NCBI GenBank assembly: GCA_029938745.1
Contig: JAOZUJ010000002.1
Coordinates: forward strand, 1-41,822
Direction: 5' to 3'
Length of the DNA: 41,822 nt
Source: Candidatus Moraniibacteriota bacterium
GTDB lineage: Bacteria; Patescibacteriota; Minisyncoccia; Moranbacterales; GCA-2747515
The notes under the pieces: generated by a model
Seen by the model: the letters and a program-made list of their open reading frames with translations, nothing else
The model's database searches: none
Told to the model about the DNA's origin: nothing
Position numbers and translations under genes: made by a program
Shown: piece after piece, positions 32,559-41,822 of the stretch
How positions within the stretch are numbered: position 1 is the stretch's first letter
Layout of the letters: every line of letters begins with the position of its first letter

Positions 32559-35500
32559 TTAATTATTTGCTATTTTTTCAACAATCCACCAGTTTACTTT
32601 TACAGCTTTCTCTACAGTTCCCTCCAAATTGATTACAAATCCATCAAATTCATCATCTTCATCTTTCGATTTTTCTACCCAGCTTGTTGTGCCTGGATTA
32701 TTTTCAAATGTTGTAAATATTGTTGTGTTTTCACTTATTGCATCACTTTTGACAAACACACTTTTACCGTCATTTTTATTTTCATCACTTGTATCCTCCA
32801 CACATTCACTATCCACCAATACATAATTCACTGGGCAAATGCTTACCACACCAATTGTTTCATTTTTTCCACCTGCTATTGTCAATTTTTCTGTTTCAAT
32901 CTCCTGTGCAACTAATTTCACAGTATTCACAACTCCCTCAATTGTTAAGTCACCTTGATCATCTGTGTATACAAGTGTATCTGGATTTATAGAAATAAAG
33001 AAACTCATTAACTCTTCATGTGTTGTTTTTATATCAATCATTCTATTTTCTATGTCATTTATCAAATTTGCATTTACATTTGCTTTTTCTTGCACTGTTA
33101 ATATATTACTATCATTTTTTTGTACTTGTAGGGATAAGTTATTAACCTGGCCTGCGACATCAACAAACTGATTTTCAATATCGCCTAGATTTTCATCTAC
33201 TGACGTTTGTAATTGTTGTAAAGTATTTATGTTTGTATCTGTTTGTAATGATAAGTTTGATACGTTATTTGAGTTTGTTGTTATTAATTGATTTTGTTCT
33301 TTTATTGCTCCTGTAAGTAACGCTGTTATATTTCCATAAGATATTCCATATCCATATTCTTCACTTCCTACTACTACTTCTGGAATTATTTCCTTTACAT
33401 CTTGAGCTATAAAACCTATTTGTCTATTGCTATTTGGATTTGCTCTCCAATTAAAATATATATTTTCTAATGATAAAACTTTATCTAATGAACTCTCCAT
33501 CGGCGTTATGTGTGTTTTTAATCTTTTGTCCGATGAATGTACCCAGCCACTTGTCGTGTACGTTCCCGTTGTTGAACCGTTATAAACTTCTAGTCGTTCA
33601 GTTGGATTTGTTGTACCAATGCCAACATTACCACTTGGCTCAACTGTAAGTTTTGTACCAGCAATATACGTATATGTTCCACCACCTGATGATGAAAATC
33701 CTATTGTTGTTGTCATAAATGTGTCCGATGCAATTGTTGCAATTGTTCGTGTCTCCCCACCAACAGTAATTGTACTACCAACACTAAACGTAGAAGTAAA
33801 CTTTGTATTATACCCTGTTATATTTGTTGTAATTGGTATTAAAAACGATACAGTACCTGGTCCAGTTTCTACTGCTGAACTAGTCACATTAAGTCCTGAG
33901 CCTATTGTGTATGAGCTGGTAGCATTATCTATACCTGAGAAAAAATCATGTGCATTTCCATCAAATTGAATTGATGTATCTTGTGCCACTCCGGAACCAA
34001 TTACCATAGCTGATTCTGTTGCGCTCGTTGCACTTATGAGTAGTTCTCCAGCACTGTTAACTGAGAAATCTGTGTAATTTGAGCTATCATATGACAATCT
34101 CATTTTGTTATCAGTTCCAAAAATGCTTAGTTTTGCATTTGGTGTAGATGTTCCTATGCCAAGTCTATTGTTTGCATCATCCCAAAAGAAATTTGTATCA
34201 TCAGCACCTAGATCTCCTCCATTGTTAAATTGTATTGCTCCTGTGGATCCTGCTACTGCTGTAGAGCTATCAGATGAGAACAGTATTACACTTCCAAATT
34301 TTTTGTTATTTGTCCATGATGTTTCAGTTCCTGAACTTTCATTTGTAACACTCATTGTTACCCAGCTTCCATTATCAGTTACTGAATTTATGAGGTATAA
34401 ACCTGCTTCATTTTGATCATCCAATCTTTGTAAATATATTTGATCTCCACTCTTTAGTGAATTTAATATGTTACTTACTTCTGCATTACTACTTTCTTCT
34501 GAGAAATATATTTCTGTTACACTTGCAACAGTTGCATTATTTAATCTGAAATTTCCATTTCCTGGATCACCGCTTGTTGTTGAGTCCTTGAAGCTCCATT
34601 CAATTTGAAGACTTCCTCCTGTCCCATTATTTGTAAGTGATAGCCAATCAGTTCCGTTGTAACCTTCAAAGTCTGTGCCATTGTATCTTATTGAACCTGT
34701 GTTTGAATTTGTTGTTGTTCCTAAATTAATTGCACCAGCCACTTGCAATCTTTCATTTGGCACGACTGCACCTATCCCAATATTACCACTTGACACTGTT
34801 GTGCCAGTACCATCTATACCTGTCCCAAAAATGAGATTTCCCATTGAAAGTTGATTTGAGCCCGCTGCATTTTGTGCATCAATATCATAACCAATAATAA
34901 GATTATTTGACCCAGTATTAATATTTCCGCCTGCATCATAACCCAACAAAGTATTTGCACTTCCTGATGCATTTCGTCCTGCAAAGCTTCCTAATACAGT
35001 ATTATATGAGCCCGTTGAGCCTGCAGCTAATGCATATTGTCCAATTGCAGTATTATTATCTCCATCTATACCGTTCATCATTGCACGACTACCCATAGCT
35101 GTATTATTGATACCACTATTATTACCAACTAAAGCCATGCGTCCAAATGCGCTGTTATCATTTCCATCTGTATTATTTGCCAATGCACCATATCCACTTG
35201 CTGTATTTGCATATCCATCTAAATTATCTTGTAACGCAATTGAGCCAATGCCAACATTCCAATAACCCGTCGTATTTCTTTCTCCCGCATTATATCCGAT
35301 AAATACATTACGATTATCACTAAAATCATCAGCCTCGCCAGCATGATCACCAATAAATACAGAACCTCCTGAATTCATCACATTTAGTCGTGGACCATCC
35401 ATTGTGAAGTATTCTGTGCCACCAAGATCAAATCTGATAATATCTTCATTTGCATTTTTCTCTGTTTGAATACCTGTATCACCGTCTGTATCCCAGATTG

Positions 35501-38500
35501 CTGTCGGTACACTTCCAGTGGAATCTGTCTGCCACGTTAAATCCCCACTTCCGTTTGTTTTAAGAATTTGTCCATTCGTGCCATCTGTATTCGGAAGGGT
35601 GTAGGCACCAATTGTGAGAGCGTCTGTAAATCTTCCATCTCCATTTACATCTAATTTGTAATCTGGTGTTACTGTGCCAATGCCAACTTTGTGACTACTC
35701 GGACTAATGTACAAACTAGAATCCCAACCTGGTCCTGAATCTCCTGCCGTTAATACATACCCAACATTTCCAAGCGGTAATGCACTGAGAGTTCCTCCAT
35801 CATTGCCATACATCAAGTCTCCTGTGTTGTATGATGTTAGTCCCGTGCCTCCATACGCAACATCTATGATATTTCCTTGCCATGTACCATCTGTAACATA
35901 TCCAGATTCAGATATTTTGAAGTTCCCTGCGATATCAAATAAACTAGATGGAGTTGAAGTTCCAAGACCAAATCTTCCTTGACTATCTACTACAAGAATA
36001 GAAGAATATGTAAAATTCACTGATAGATCCTTTAAGATTGGTACTGATGAGCCATCAGTAGATGTGAAGTATACTTTGTACTGATACCAGTCGTCTCCAT
36101 CATGCGTTGAATTTATGTTCTCTCCTGCGCTAGTTGTGTAATAATCTCCTGTGCCTGTTGGACCGTACCAGGTTGCAGTTGAAAGTCCTGCTTCAGTTCC
36201 AGCTGACCGTAGTTGAATTTCTATATCTGTATTTGTTGGAATTGTTTCTGTCCATTCCACAGTTGTGTAAGTTTGAGCAGAGGCTGGGATATTGATGGCT
36301 TGAGAAGTAAAATCGCCGGAGGGTTTAATACTAATATCATTACTAAAGTAATACATAGAACTTTGTCCGCCTCCATTATGTCCACCTACCACTATATCAA
36401 TATCACCATCATTATCCACATCTGCAAGAGATGGTTTCGCATAATGCCCTACATCTACTGGCAACCAATCAGAACTCACATGTGTCCATGAAGGTGAACT
36501 AGCTGTTCCATCATTTCGGAAATAATAGACGACACCAGTGGTCTCTCCAACTGCCAGATCATAATCACCATCATTATCTATATCAACAAAAAATGGAGCT
36601 GCCTCTAGCCCAACATCAACTGGTAGCCAATTAGAACTCACATGTGTCCATGAAGGTGAACTAGCTGTTCCATCATTTCGGAAATAATCAACATATCCAT
36701 CCCAATTTCCAACAGCCAAATCATAATCGCCATCATTATCTATATCTGCAAGAGTCGGAAACATACTATTCGCTCTGACTGGCACCCAATCAGAGCTCGC
36801 ATGTGTCCATGAGGGTGAACTAGCTGTTCCATCATTTCGGAAATAATTAATTCTATTTTGATCACTCCCTACAACCAAATCATAATCACCATCATTATCC
36901 ATATCTGCAAATGCTGGTGACGCATTAGGACCTCCGCCATTTGGAGAGACTCGAACAGGTAACCAATCAGAGCTCACATGTGTCCAAAATGGAGAACTGG
37001 CAGTACCATCATTGCGAAAATATTCAATACGACCTGTACAATCCCCAACTGCCAAATCGTAATCACCATCATTGTCTATATCTGAAAAAGCTGGTTGTCC
37101 ATTCCATGCACACACACTAACTGGTAACCAATCAGAACTCTCGTGATTCCAATCCGGATTTCCTGGATCACCACCAAGAACAATTTCCGCATTCTTTCCT
37201 GTGTATTGTACATTTGTATCTGATGTTGTTCCTGCATTAAAATCATCATCAGTTGTATCTGTTCTCGATGATGTGTTATTAGCAGATGCATTTATATTAA
37301 AATTACCTGCAATTGAAAGAGTTGATGTTGGTACATCCGTCCCAATTCCTACATTACCTGTGTTGAAATAAATATCTGATCCATCTTCTGTCCATGGAGT
37401 TACAACACTTGTATCTGAACATTCCCAACTTGTACCATCCCATTGTGCGATATTTCCATTTGCACATGTGAGATCTCCTAGTGTGTCATTATCATCTCCA
37501 AACTCTAATCCATCGCCTGCTGCATTTACTTTTACAAATTGATTTGCTGTGTAACTTCCTGGCGTATCTGATAACCCTAGAAATGTTGTTACTCCACCAC
37601 TAGCAACTGAATCAACATACTCTTTTGTTGTAAGAGCAGTATTTCCTCTACTGTTAATTTCTGCAATGCTGAATTGTGGTGCTAGGATGCTTCCATCTGT
37701 ATATATTTCAAATGCATTTGCTCTATTTGCATTGTCTACTCCTATACCTGTTTCATGAATTGTGTCTGAAGATGTTCCAAGATTATACAAACCTGCTGAA
37801 TGTTGATTAGCATTTTGTGCAATTGTATAAGCACCCTCAGCGTGAGAAGATTGTCCCGACGCTGTTGACTCATAACCCTCAGCGTGAGAGCCATATTGAC
37901 CTGATGCTTCTGTGACAAATCCTTCAGCATGTGAACCCCAATAGCCTGATGCGAGAGTCCATCTACCTTCAGCATGTGCAGACTCATTTGTTGCTCTCGA
38001 TGATAATCCCTCAGCATGTGAATAATGTCCTGATGCTGTTGTATGATCACCTTCTGCATGTGATCTATTGCCTGATGCTGTTGTATGACTTCCTTCAGCA
38101 TGAGCAGATGCTCCTGATGCTGTTGTAGTATAGCCTTCAGTATGTGACCCCCATTGACCTGATGATATTGTAGCTTCACCCTCTGCATGTGAAGCTCTCC
38201 CCGATGCTATATTACCAGCACCTTCGGCATGTGTGTAATAATCTGATGCTGTATTATTATATCCTTCTACAAACGAATAAGTACCTGTGGCACCTCTCGT
38301 TGTGCTGGCACTACTACTGTATGAAAAATCAACAGCATTAACACCAATATTGCCATAATCTAATGGATTTCTACCTATTAATCTCCAACCCGTACCACTG
38401 CCCTCATCAAGTGTTTCAAGTCCTGTTGCTATCAGCAATGTTGGATCAGTATCACAAACTAATCCATTTGCAGTTGTGTATGTACAAATTCTTCCATCTG

Positions 38501-41500
38501 TGAGTGTGCCTGTATTTACAGAAAATTCATTTGATCCTGAAAGACCTAGTAATGTTCCTGCTGTATACGTTGTATCATTATCCGTTGGTGTAACCCATTC
38601 AATACTTGAACCTGTTGATGAAAGAATTTGACCACTTGTGCCTATTGTTAGAGTATCTAAATTATCTGTTGCAGATGCAAATATTAGATCTCCTGTATTA
38701 TATGATGTAAGTCCTGTACCTCCGTATGCTGTATCTATTGTCGAACCATTCCATGTTCCTTTTGTTACTACTCCACCTTCATTTATTTGTAGATTTCCTC
38801 CAATGTCAAAGAAACTATCTGGTGCTGTACCTAGTCCAAATCTTCCTTGAGTGTCTACTATGAGAGTTGATGTGTAATCAAAGTTAATTGTTACATCTTT
38901 GAGGGTTGGAACTGATGAGCCATCTGTTGATGTAAGATATGCTTTGTATTGATACCACGTGTCTCCATCATGCGTTGCGTTTATGTTTTCTCCTACACTG
39001 GTTGTATAATAATCTCCTGTTCCTGTTGGACCATACCATGTTGCAGCTGTTAAACCTGCTTCAGTTGATGCAGAACGTATTTGAATTTGGATGTCTGTAT
39101 TTGTTGGAACAGTTTCTGTCCATTCTATTGTTGTGTAACTTGTTGCTGTTGAGTTTATTGGTTGAGAGGTAAAGTCTCCTGTTGGGACAAATGATACTCC
39201 GTTTTGGAAATAATGAATAGCACCAGCTCCATCGCCAACGGCAAGGTCAAGGTCACCATCATTGTCCATATCTGCAAAAGCTGGGGAAGCCGTACTGCCT
39301 ACATCACCAATCCAATCTGAACTAACGTGAGTCCAACTTGGAGATGTCGCATCTCCATCATTTCGAAAATATTCCACATATCCATCATAGCCACCAACAG
39401 CGAGATCTTGATCACCATCATTGTCAATATCTACAAATGCAGGTCTAGCCCTCTCGCCAACATCAACGCCTAACCAATTACTACTGATCAATGACCATGA
39501 CGGTGTAGTAGGAGTACCGTCATTGCGCCAGTATTCAACAAGGCCATTATTTTCACCTAGAGCAAGATCGTAATCACCATCATTATCAATATCTGTAGCT
39601 GCAATCCCTATTAATGTTCCCATATCAACTCCTAACCAATTTGAGCTTACAAGCGTCCAAATTGGCGAACCAATAGTCCCATCATTACGATAATATACTA
39701 CATATCCAGGACTATCTCCAGCAATAAGGTCAGGATCTCCATCATTATCCATATCTGCGAACTCTAGGGAGGCCATAAAAGTGGTTGGTTGTAATACTGA
39801 AGGATCCTCAAATGTCCATAGCGGAATTGCATCTGTCCCATCATTACGATAATAACCTATGTGCTGACTATAGCTAATGAACATATCATAATCACTATCA
39901 TTATCAATATCAATCATTTCTGGACCTGCCCAAGCACTTGTTACCACACCAGTCCAATTAGAACTAAGCTTTGTCCAATTAGGATCATTAGGGTCATCAC
40001 CAAGTGTAATTTCAGCAATTTCTCCATTGTATTGTACTATTGTATCTGATGTTGTTCCTGCATTAAAGTCTTCTTCTGTTGTATCAACTCTACTTGATGT
40101 ACTTGATGACGTGGCTTGAATGTCAAAATTTCCTGCTATTGAAAGACTTGAAGTTGGTGCATCTGTTCCTATTCCTACGTTACCTGTATCAAAATATATA
40201 TCTGATCCATCTTCTGTCCATGGAGTTACAACACTTGTATCTGAACATACCCAATCTGTACCATCCCATTGTGCAATTTCTCCATTTGCACATGCAAGAT
40301 CTTCAAGTGTATCTGTATTTGCTGATGCTGCAGCTAAATCTACATATTCTTTTGTTGTAAGAGATGCATTGCTTGTATTGATTTCTGTAATACTTAGTTC
40401 TGGTGCTAAAATTCTACCATCTGTATAAATTTCAAAAGCATTTGCTCTGTTATCATTATCTATGCCTATGCCTGTTTCGTGAATTGTGTCTGTGCTTGTT
40501 CCTATGTTATATAATCCTGTAGCGAGTGAGCCTTGATTTAAAGCAATTGTTCCTTCTCCCATGGCAACACTGTAATTACCCCTGCTAGCAGTATTGTATC
40601 CTGTTGCCAAACTATAAGTTCCTGTAGCTCCATCACCATAGGCATCGGGCCACACAAGCGCGCCTGCATTCACAGCATAGTTATCCATATCGATACTGCC
40701 ACTATTACCTGTGTTAGTCGTCCTAAGTATTGCACTCACTCTTACATCATCACTTACGTCACGAGAAAAAGTGCCAATTAAGATCCAATTAGACCCATTC
40801 CAATAGTATGCGGATGTAGTTCCACTCACTCTACTTATACGTATACGACGATTTGACCCAATTGTCGCAGCGCCATTTCCACTAGAACCAATTCCATCAT
40901 ATGAATATAAATAATAATGACCGTCAGAATGTATCCTAATTAAATTATAATGCCCACTATCATTATATATACGAAAATCTAACGAAGATCCCATTGGTGG
41001 TGGATTGCCATGATCTATTTGCACATCAAAATCTGATGAGCCACTCAAATAATATTGAGACATTATTCCTGCAGTATATCCCTGTCCAGTAACTTTATTT
41101 AATCTTAATTGATTACTTTGTATATCTGCAGTACTTGTTCCTGTAAATGTCCTATCCCATATTATTGGATTTGGTGCATCACCATCACTTCCTGTAAAGT
41201 CATCATCAACATTACTTGGATAATCATATGTTGTCCCCGAAGATAGATCTACAGCATTATTTCCGATATTTCCATAATTATCAGGATTCTGTCCAACTAA
41301 TCGCCATCCTGTATTTGGGCCTTCTGTAAGCTCTTCTAATCCTGTTGAGAGAAAATCCGATGGACTCGTATTACATTCCAATCCCGTACCTACAACATAT
41401 TTACAAAGAGCACCATCTGACAGAATCCCTTCACTGAGTGAGAATTCTGTACCCGTTAAACTCAAAAGTGTATTACCCGTTGCAACTGAATATGTTGTAT

Positions 41501-41822
41501 CATTATCAGTTCCAAATTCCAACCCATCACCAGCTGCATTTACTTTTACAAATTGATTTGCTGTGTAACTTCCTGGAGTATCTGTAAGTCCAAGGAAAGT
41601 TGTTGTGCCACTCCCAGGTGTTTCTGCCTGCCAACCATTAGTTGTATCGAAGGTTAAAACTTGTCCATCAGTTGGAGACATTGATGAATAAACATCAGAA
41701 AGGTCTGTGATTGATTCTCCTGATATTGTTGTGAGATAACCTTCTGCAGAATGATCTCCCCAATTAAATGCTGTATCCCAATTTGTTGAGTTATTTGTTG
41801 TATCACATACTAAACCTGAACC
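32559..41822 (-). CDS. Giant S74-type surface fibre, N-terminus outside the window
   Basis: At least 3,087 residues; the frame stays open to the right edge, so the ATG at 41681 is internal. From the N-terminal side: stalk motifs, a LamG-like domain (about 40680-41200), five FG-GAP repeats (D-x-D-N-D-G-D-x-D-L, likely Ca-binding), a fibronectin-like unit, a second set of stalk, HAEG head-like repeats (as in trimeric adhesin heads), five more FG-GAP repeats and a fibronectin-like unit, then N-T-A-x-G repeats (about 34900-35320), more V-G-I-G-T-x-x-P-x-x-x-L-x-V motifs and an S74 chaperone starting S-S-D-K-R-L-K-T-H-I (near 33535). A coiled coil and a beta domain ending N-W-W-I-V-E follow. It is probably a trimeric adhesive fibre. 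No phage genes accompany it. Confidence 0.88.
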   Translation of the reverse strand, partial: GSGLVCDTTNNSTNWDTAFNWGDHSAEGYLTTISGESITDLSDVYSSMSPTDGQVLTFDTTNGWQAETPGSGTTTFLGLTDTPGSYTANQFVKVNAAGDGLEFGTDNDTTYSVATGNTLLSLTGTEFSLSEGILSDGALCKYVVGTGLECNTSPSDFLSTGLEELTEGPNTGWRLVGQNPDNYGNIGNNAVDLSSGTTYDYPSNVDDDFTGSDGDAPNPIIWDRTFTGTSTADIQSNQLRLNKVTGQGYTAGIMSQYYLSGSSDFDVQIDHGNPPPMGSSLDFRIYNDSGHYNLIRIHSDGHYYLYSYDGIGSSGNGAATIGSNRRIRISRVSGTTSAYYWNGSNWILIGTFSRDVSDDVRVSAILRTTNTGNSGSIDMDNYAVNAGALVWPDAYGDGATGTYSLATGYNTASRGNYSVAMGEGTIALNQGSLATGLYNIGTSTDTIHETGIGIDNDNRANAFEIYTDGRILAPELSITEINTSNASLTTKEYVDLAAASANTDTLEDLACANGEIAQWDGTDWVCSDTSVVTPWTEDGSDIYFDTGNVGIGTDAPTSSLSIAGNFDIQATSSSTSSRVDTTEEDFNAGTTSDTIVQYNGEIAEITLGDDPNDPNWTKLSSNWTGVVTSAWAGPEMIDIDNDSDYDMFISYSQHIGYYRNDGTDAIPLWTFEDPSVLQPTTFMASLEFADMDNDGDPDLIAGDSPGYVVYYRNDGTIGSPIWTLVSSNWLGVDMGTLIGIAATDIDNDGDYDLALGENNGLVEYWRNDGTPTTPSWSLISSNWLGVDVGERARPAFVDIDNDGDQDLAVGGYDGYVEYFRNDGDATSPSWTHVSSDWIGDVGSTASPAFADMDNDGDLDLAVGDGAGAIHYFQNGVSFVPTGDFTSQPINSTATSYTTIEWTETVPTNTDIQIQIRSASTEAGLTAATWYGPTGTGDYYTTSVGENINATHDGDTWYQYKAYLTSTDGSSVPTLKDVTINFDYTSTLIVDTQGRFGLGTAPDSFFDIGGNLQINEGGVVTKGTWNGSTIDTAYGGTGLTSYNTGDLIFASATDNLDTLTIGTSGQILSSTGSSIEWVTPTDNDTTYTAGTLLGLSGSNEFSVNTGTLTDGRICTYTTANGLVCDTDPTLLIATGLETLDEGSGTGWRLIGRNPLDYGNIGVNAVDFSYSSSASTTRGATGTYSFVEGYNNTASDYYTHAEGAGNIASGRASHAEGEATISSGQWGSHTEGYTTTASGASAHAEGSHTTASGNRSHAEGDHTTASGHYSHAEGLSSRATNESAHAEGRWTLASGYWGSHAEGFVTEASGQYGSHAEGYESTASGQSSHAEGAYTIAQNANQHSAGLYNLGTSSDTIHETGIGVDNANRANAFEIYTDGSILAPQFSIAEINSRGNTALTTKEYVDSVASGGVTTFLGLSDTPGSYTANQFVKVNAAGDGLEFGDDNDTLGDLTCANGNIAQWDGTSWECSDTSVVTPWTEDGSDIYFNTGNVGIGTDVPTSTLSIAGNFNINASANNTSSRTDTTDDDFNAGTTSDTNVQYTGKNAEIVLGGDPGNPDWNHESSDWLPVSVCAWNGQPAFSDIDNDGDYDLAVGDCTGRIEYFRNDGTASSPFWTHVSSDWLPVRVSPNGGGPNASPAFADMDNDGDYDLVVGSDQNRINYFRNDGTASSPSWTHASSDWVPVRANSMFPTLADIDNDGDYDLAVGNWDGYVDYFRNDGTASSPSWTHVSSNWLPVDVGLEAAPFFVDIDNDGDYDLAVGETTGVVYYFRNDGTASSPSWTHVSSDWLPVDVGHYAKPSLADVDNDGDIDIVVGGHNGGGQSSMYYFSNDISIKPSGDFTSQAINIPASAQTYTTVEWTETIPTNTDIEIQLRSAGTEAGLSTATWYGPTGTGDYYTTSAGENINSTHDGDDWYQYKVYFTSTDGSSVPILKDLSVNFTYSSILVVDSQGRFGLGTSTPSSLFDIAGNFKISESGYVTDGTWQGNIIDVAYGGTGLTSYNTGDLMYGNDGGTLSALPLGNVGYVLTAGDSGPGWDSSLYISPSSHKVGIGTVTPDYKLDVNGDGRFTDALTIGAYTLPNTDGTNGQILKTNGSGDLTWQTDSTGSVPTAIWDTDGDTGIQTEKNANEDIIRFDLGGTEYFTMDGPRLNVMNSGGSVFIGDHAGEADDFSDNRNVFIGYNAGERNTTGYWNVGIGSIALQDNLDGYANTASGYGALANNTDGNDNSAFGRMALVGNNSGINNTAMGSRAMMNGIDGDNNTAIGQYALAAGSTGSYNTVLGSFAGRNASGSANTLLGYDAGGNINTGSNNLIIGYDIDAQNAAGSNQLSMGNLIFGTGIDGTGTTVSSGNIGIGAVVPNERLQVAGAINLGTTTNSNTGSIRYNGTDFEGYNGTDWLSLTNNGTGGSLQIEWSFKDSTTSGDPGNGNFRLNNATVASVTEIYFSEESSNAEVSNILNSLKSGDQIYLQRLDDQNEAGLYLINSVTDNGSWVTMSVTNESSGTETSWTNNKKFGSVILFSSDSSTAVAGSTGAIQFNNGGDLGADDTNFFWDDANNRLGIGTSTPNAKLSIFGTDNKMRLSYDSSNYTDFSVNSAGELLISATSATESAMVIGSGVAQDTSIQFDGNAHDFFSGIDNATSSYTIGSGLNVTSSAVETGPGTVSFLIPITTNITGYNTKFTSTFSVGSTITVGGETRTIATIASDTFMTTTIGFSSSGGGTYTYIAGTKLTVEPSGNVGIGTTNPTERLEVYNGSTTGTYTTSGWVHSSDKRLKTHITPMESSLDKVLSLENIYFNWRANPNSNRQIGFIAQDVKEIIPEVVVGSEEYGYGISYGNITALLTGAIKEQNQLITTNSNNVSNLSLQTDTNINTLQQLQTSVDENLGDIENQFVDVAGQVNNLSLQVQKNDSNILTVQEKANVNANLINDIENRMIDIKTTHEELMSFFISINPDTLVYTDDQGDLTIEGVVNTVKLVAQEIETEKLTIAGGKNETIGVVSICPVNYVLVDSECVEDTSDENKNDGKSVFVKSDAISENTTIFTTFENNPGTTSWVEKSKDEDDEFDGFVINLEGTVEKAVKVNWWIVEKIANN
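36330..37130 (-). repeat. FG-GAP repeat block B (5 copies)
   Basis: Five units of about 159-177 bases. Two neighbours share over 50 identical bases around 36471 and 36633, at a spacing of 162 bases (54 codons). Each encodes D-x-D-N-D-G-D-Y-D-L-A-V-G and Y-F-R-N-D-G-T-A-S-S-P-S-W-T-H. Confidence 0.8.
37372..37422 (-). repeat. 51-base direct repeat, copy 1
   Basis: An exact 51-base match to 40198-40248, both within the giant fibre gene. It marks homologous modules of the gene and encodes the S-V-V-T-P-W-T-E-D-G-S-D-I segment before a stalk motif. Confidence 0.8.
37810..38290 (-). repeat. HAEG head-like repeats
   Basis: Ten units of 14-16 residues encode S-H-A-E-G (nine HAEG and one HTEG) separated by T-x-A-S-G-x-x. 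This is the pattern of left-handed parallel beta-roll heads in trimeric adhesins. Confidence 0.85.
39190..39960 (-). repeat. FG-GAP repeat block A (5 copies)
   Basis: Five units encode D-x-D-N-D-G-D-x-D-L with Y-x-R-N-D-G, more diverged from each other than block B. Confidence 0.8.
40198..40248 (-). repeat. 51-base direct repeat, copy 2
   Basis: Partner of 37372-37422. The two copies lie 2,826 bases apart, which is about the size of the duplicated module. Confidence 0.8.

Noticed and set aside
28520..38290. Regular repeats that could be taken for a CRISPR array
   Set aside because: All units are multiples of three bases, lie in long open frames and encode DUF285-type, FG-GAP or HAEG protein repeats. 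There are no constant repeats with unique spacers and no cas genes.
41681..41683. ATG as the start of the giant fibre protein
   Set aside because: The frame continues open for the remaining 141 bases to the window edge with the same stalk-like composition, and no signal peptide follows the ATG.
12381..41822. A prophage, suggested by tail-fibre-like proteins
   Set aside because: No capsid, terminase, portal, tail-tube, lysis or integrase genes are present. The 12381-16280 protein has a signal peptide, and fibre genes are mixed with housekeeping genes such as rpmB and malic enzyme.

Overview
The window is AT-rich bacterial DNA that most likely comes from a Candidate Phyla Radiation (Patescibacteria) genome, probably of a Parcubacteria-like lineage. 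The pointers are very large fibre-like and BspA-like surface proteins, a winged-helix/nucleotidyltransferase-fold regulator of a type common in these genomes, few Shine-Dalgarno sites, and compact ATGA-overlapping operons. UGA works as a stop: the genes ending at 5066 and 6757 both finish in TGA inside an ATGA overlap. That argues against the UGA=Gly code of Gracilibacteria and Absconditabacteria. I cannot fix the lineage further from the sequence alone.

Layout. 1-330: three minus-strand tRNA genes (Lys-CTT, Arg-TCT, and a His-GTG cut by the window edge), with two good promoters. 433-8853: a minus-strand run of a winged-helix regulator, RmuC, a small membrane protein, a GT2 membrane glycosyltransferase, a WecA/MraY-like sugar-phosphate transferase, a DUF192 protein and an O-antigen-ligase-like polymerase carrying TPRs and a LytR_C-like domain. 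Apart from rmuC and the regulator this reads as a surface-glycan pathway. 9063-12311 is the only plus-strand block: a one-TM protein with a PP2C-like N-terminal domain, then a small membrane protein overlapping fabZ behind an operator-like promoter.

12381-16280: a 1,299-residue S74 (tail-fibre-chaperone) surface fibre. 16479-25603: two MacA/MacB-like ABC export sets with separate ATPase and permease genes, malic enzyme and a membrane-anchored thioredoxin-fold protein. 25721-27810: a Met-rich lipoprotein, a VIT/CCC1-type metal transporter, and ribosomal proteins L28 and L33. 27975-32438: a BspA-like protein with 30 DUF285-type repeats in three modules. 32559 to the right edge: a giant fibre of at least 3,087 residues with FG-GAP repeats, HAEG head-like repeats and an S74 domain; its start lies outside the window.

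About 42% of the window encodes three surface proteins. The two S74 fibres share the same C-terminal plan (S74 chaperone, coiled coil, short beta domain ending W-[WF]-I-V). With the glycan pathway and the exporters this looks like a cell-surface attachment region; the functional link between them is inference. No stretch over 300 bases lacks a gene. The gaps hold promoters, terminators and long perfect palindromes, listed below.
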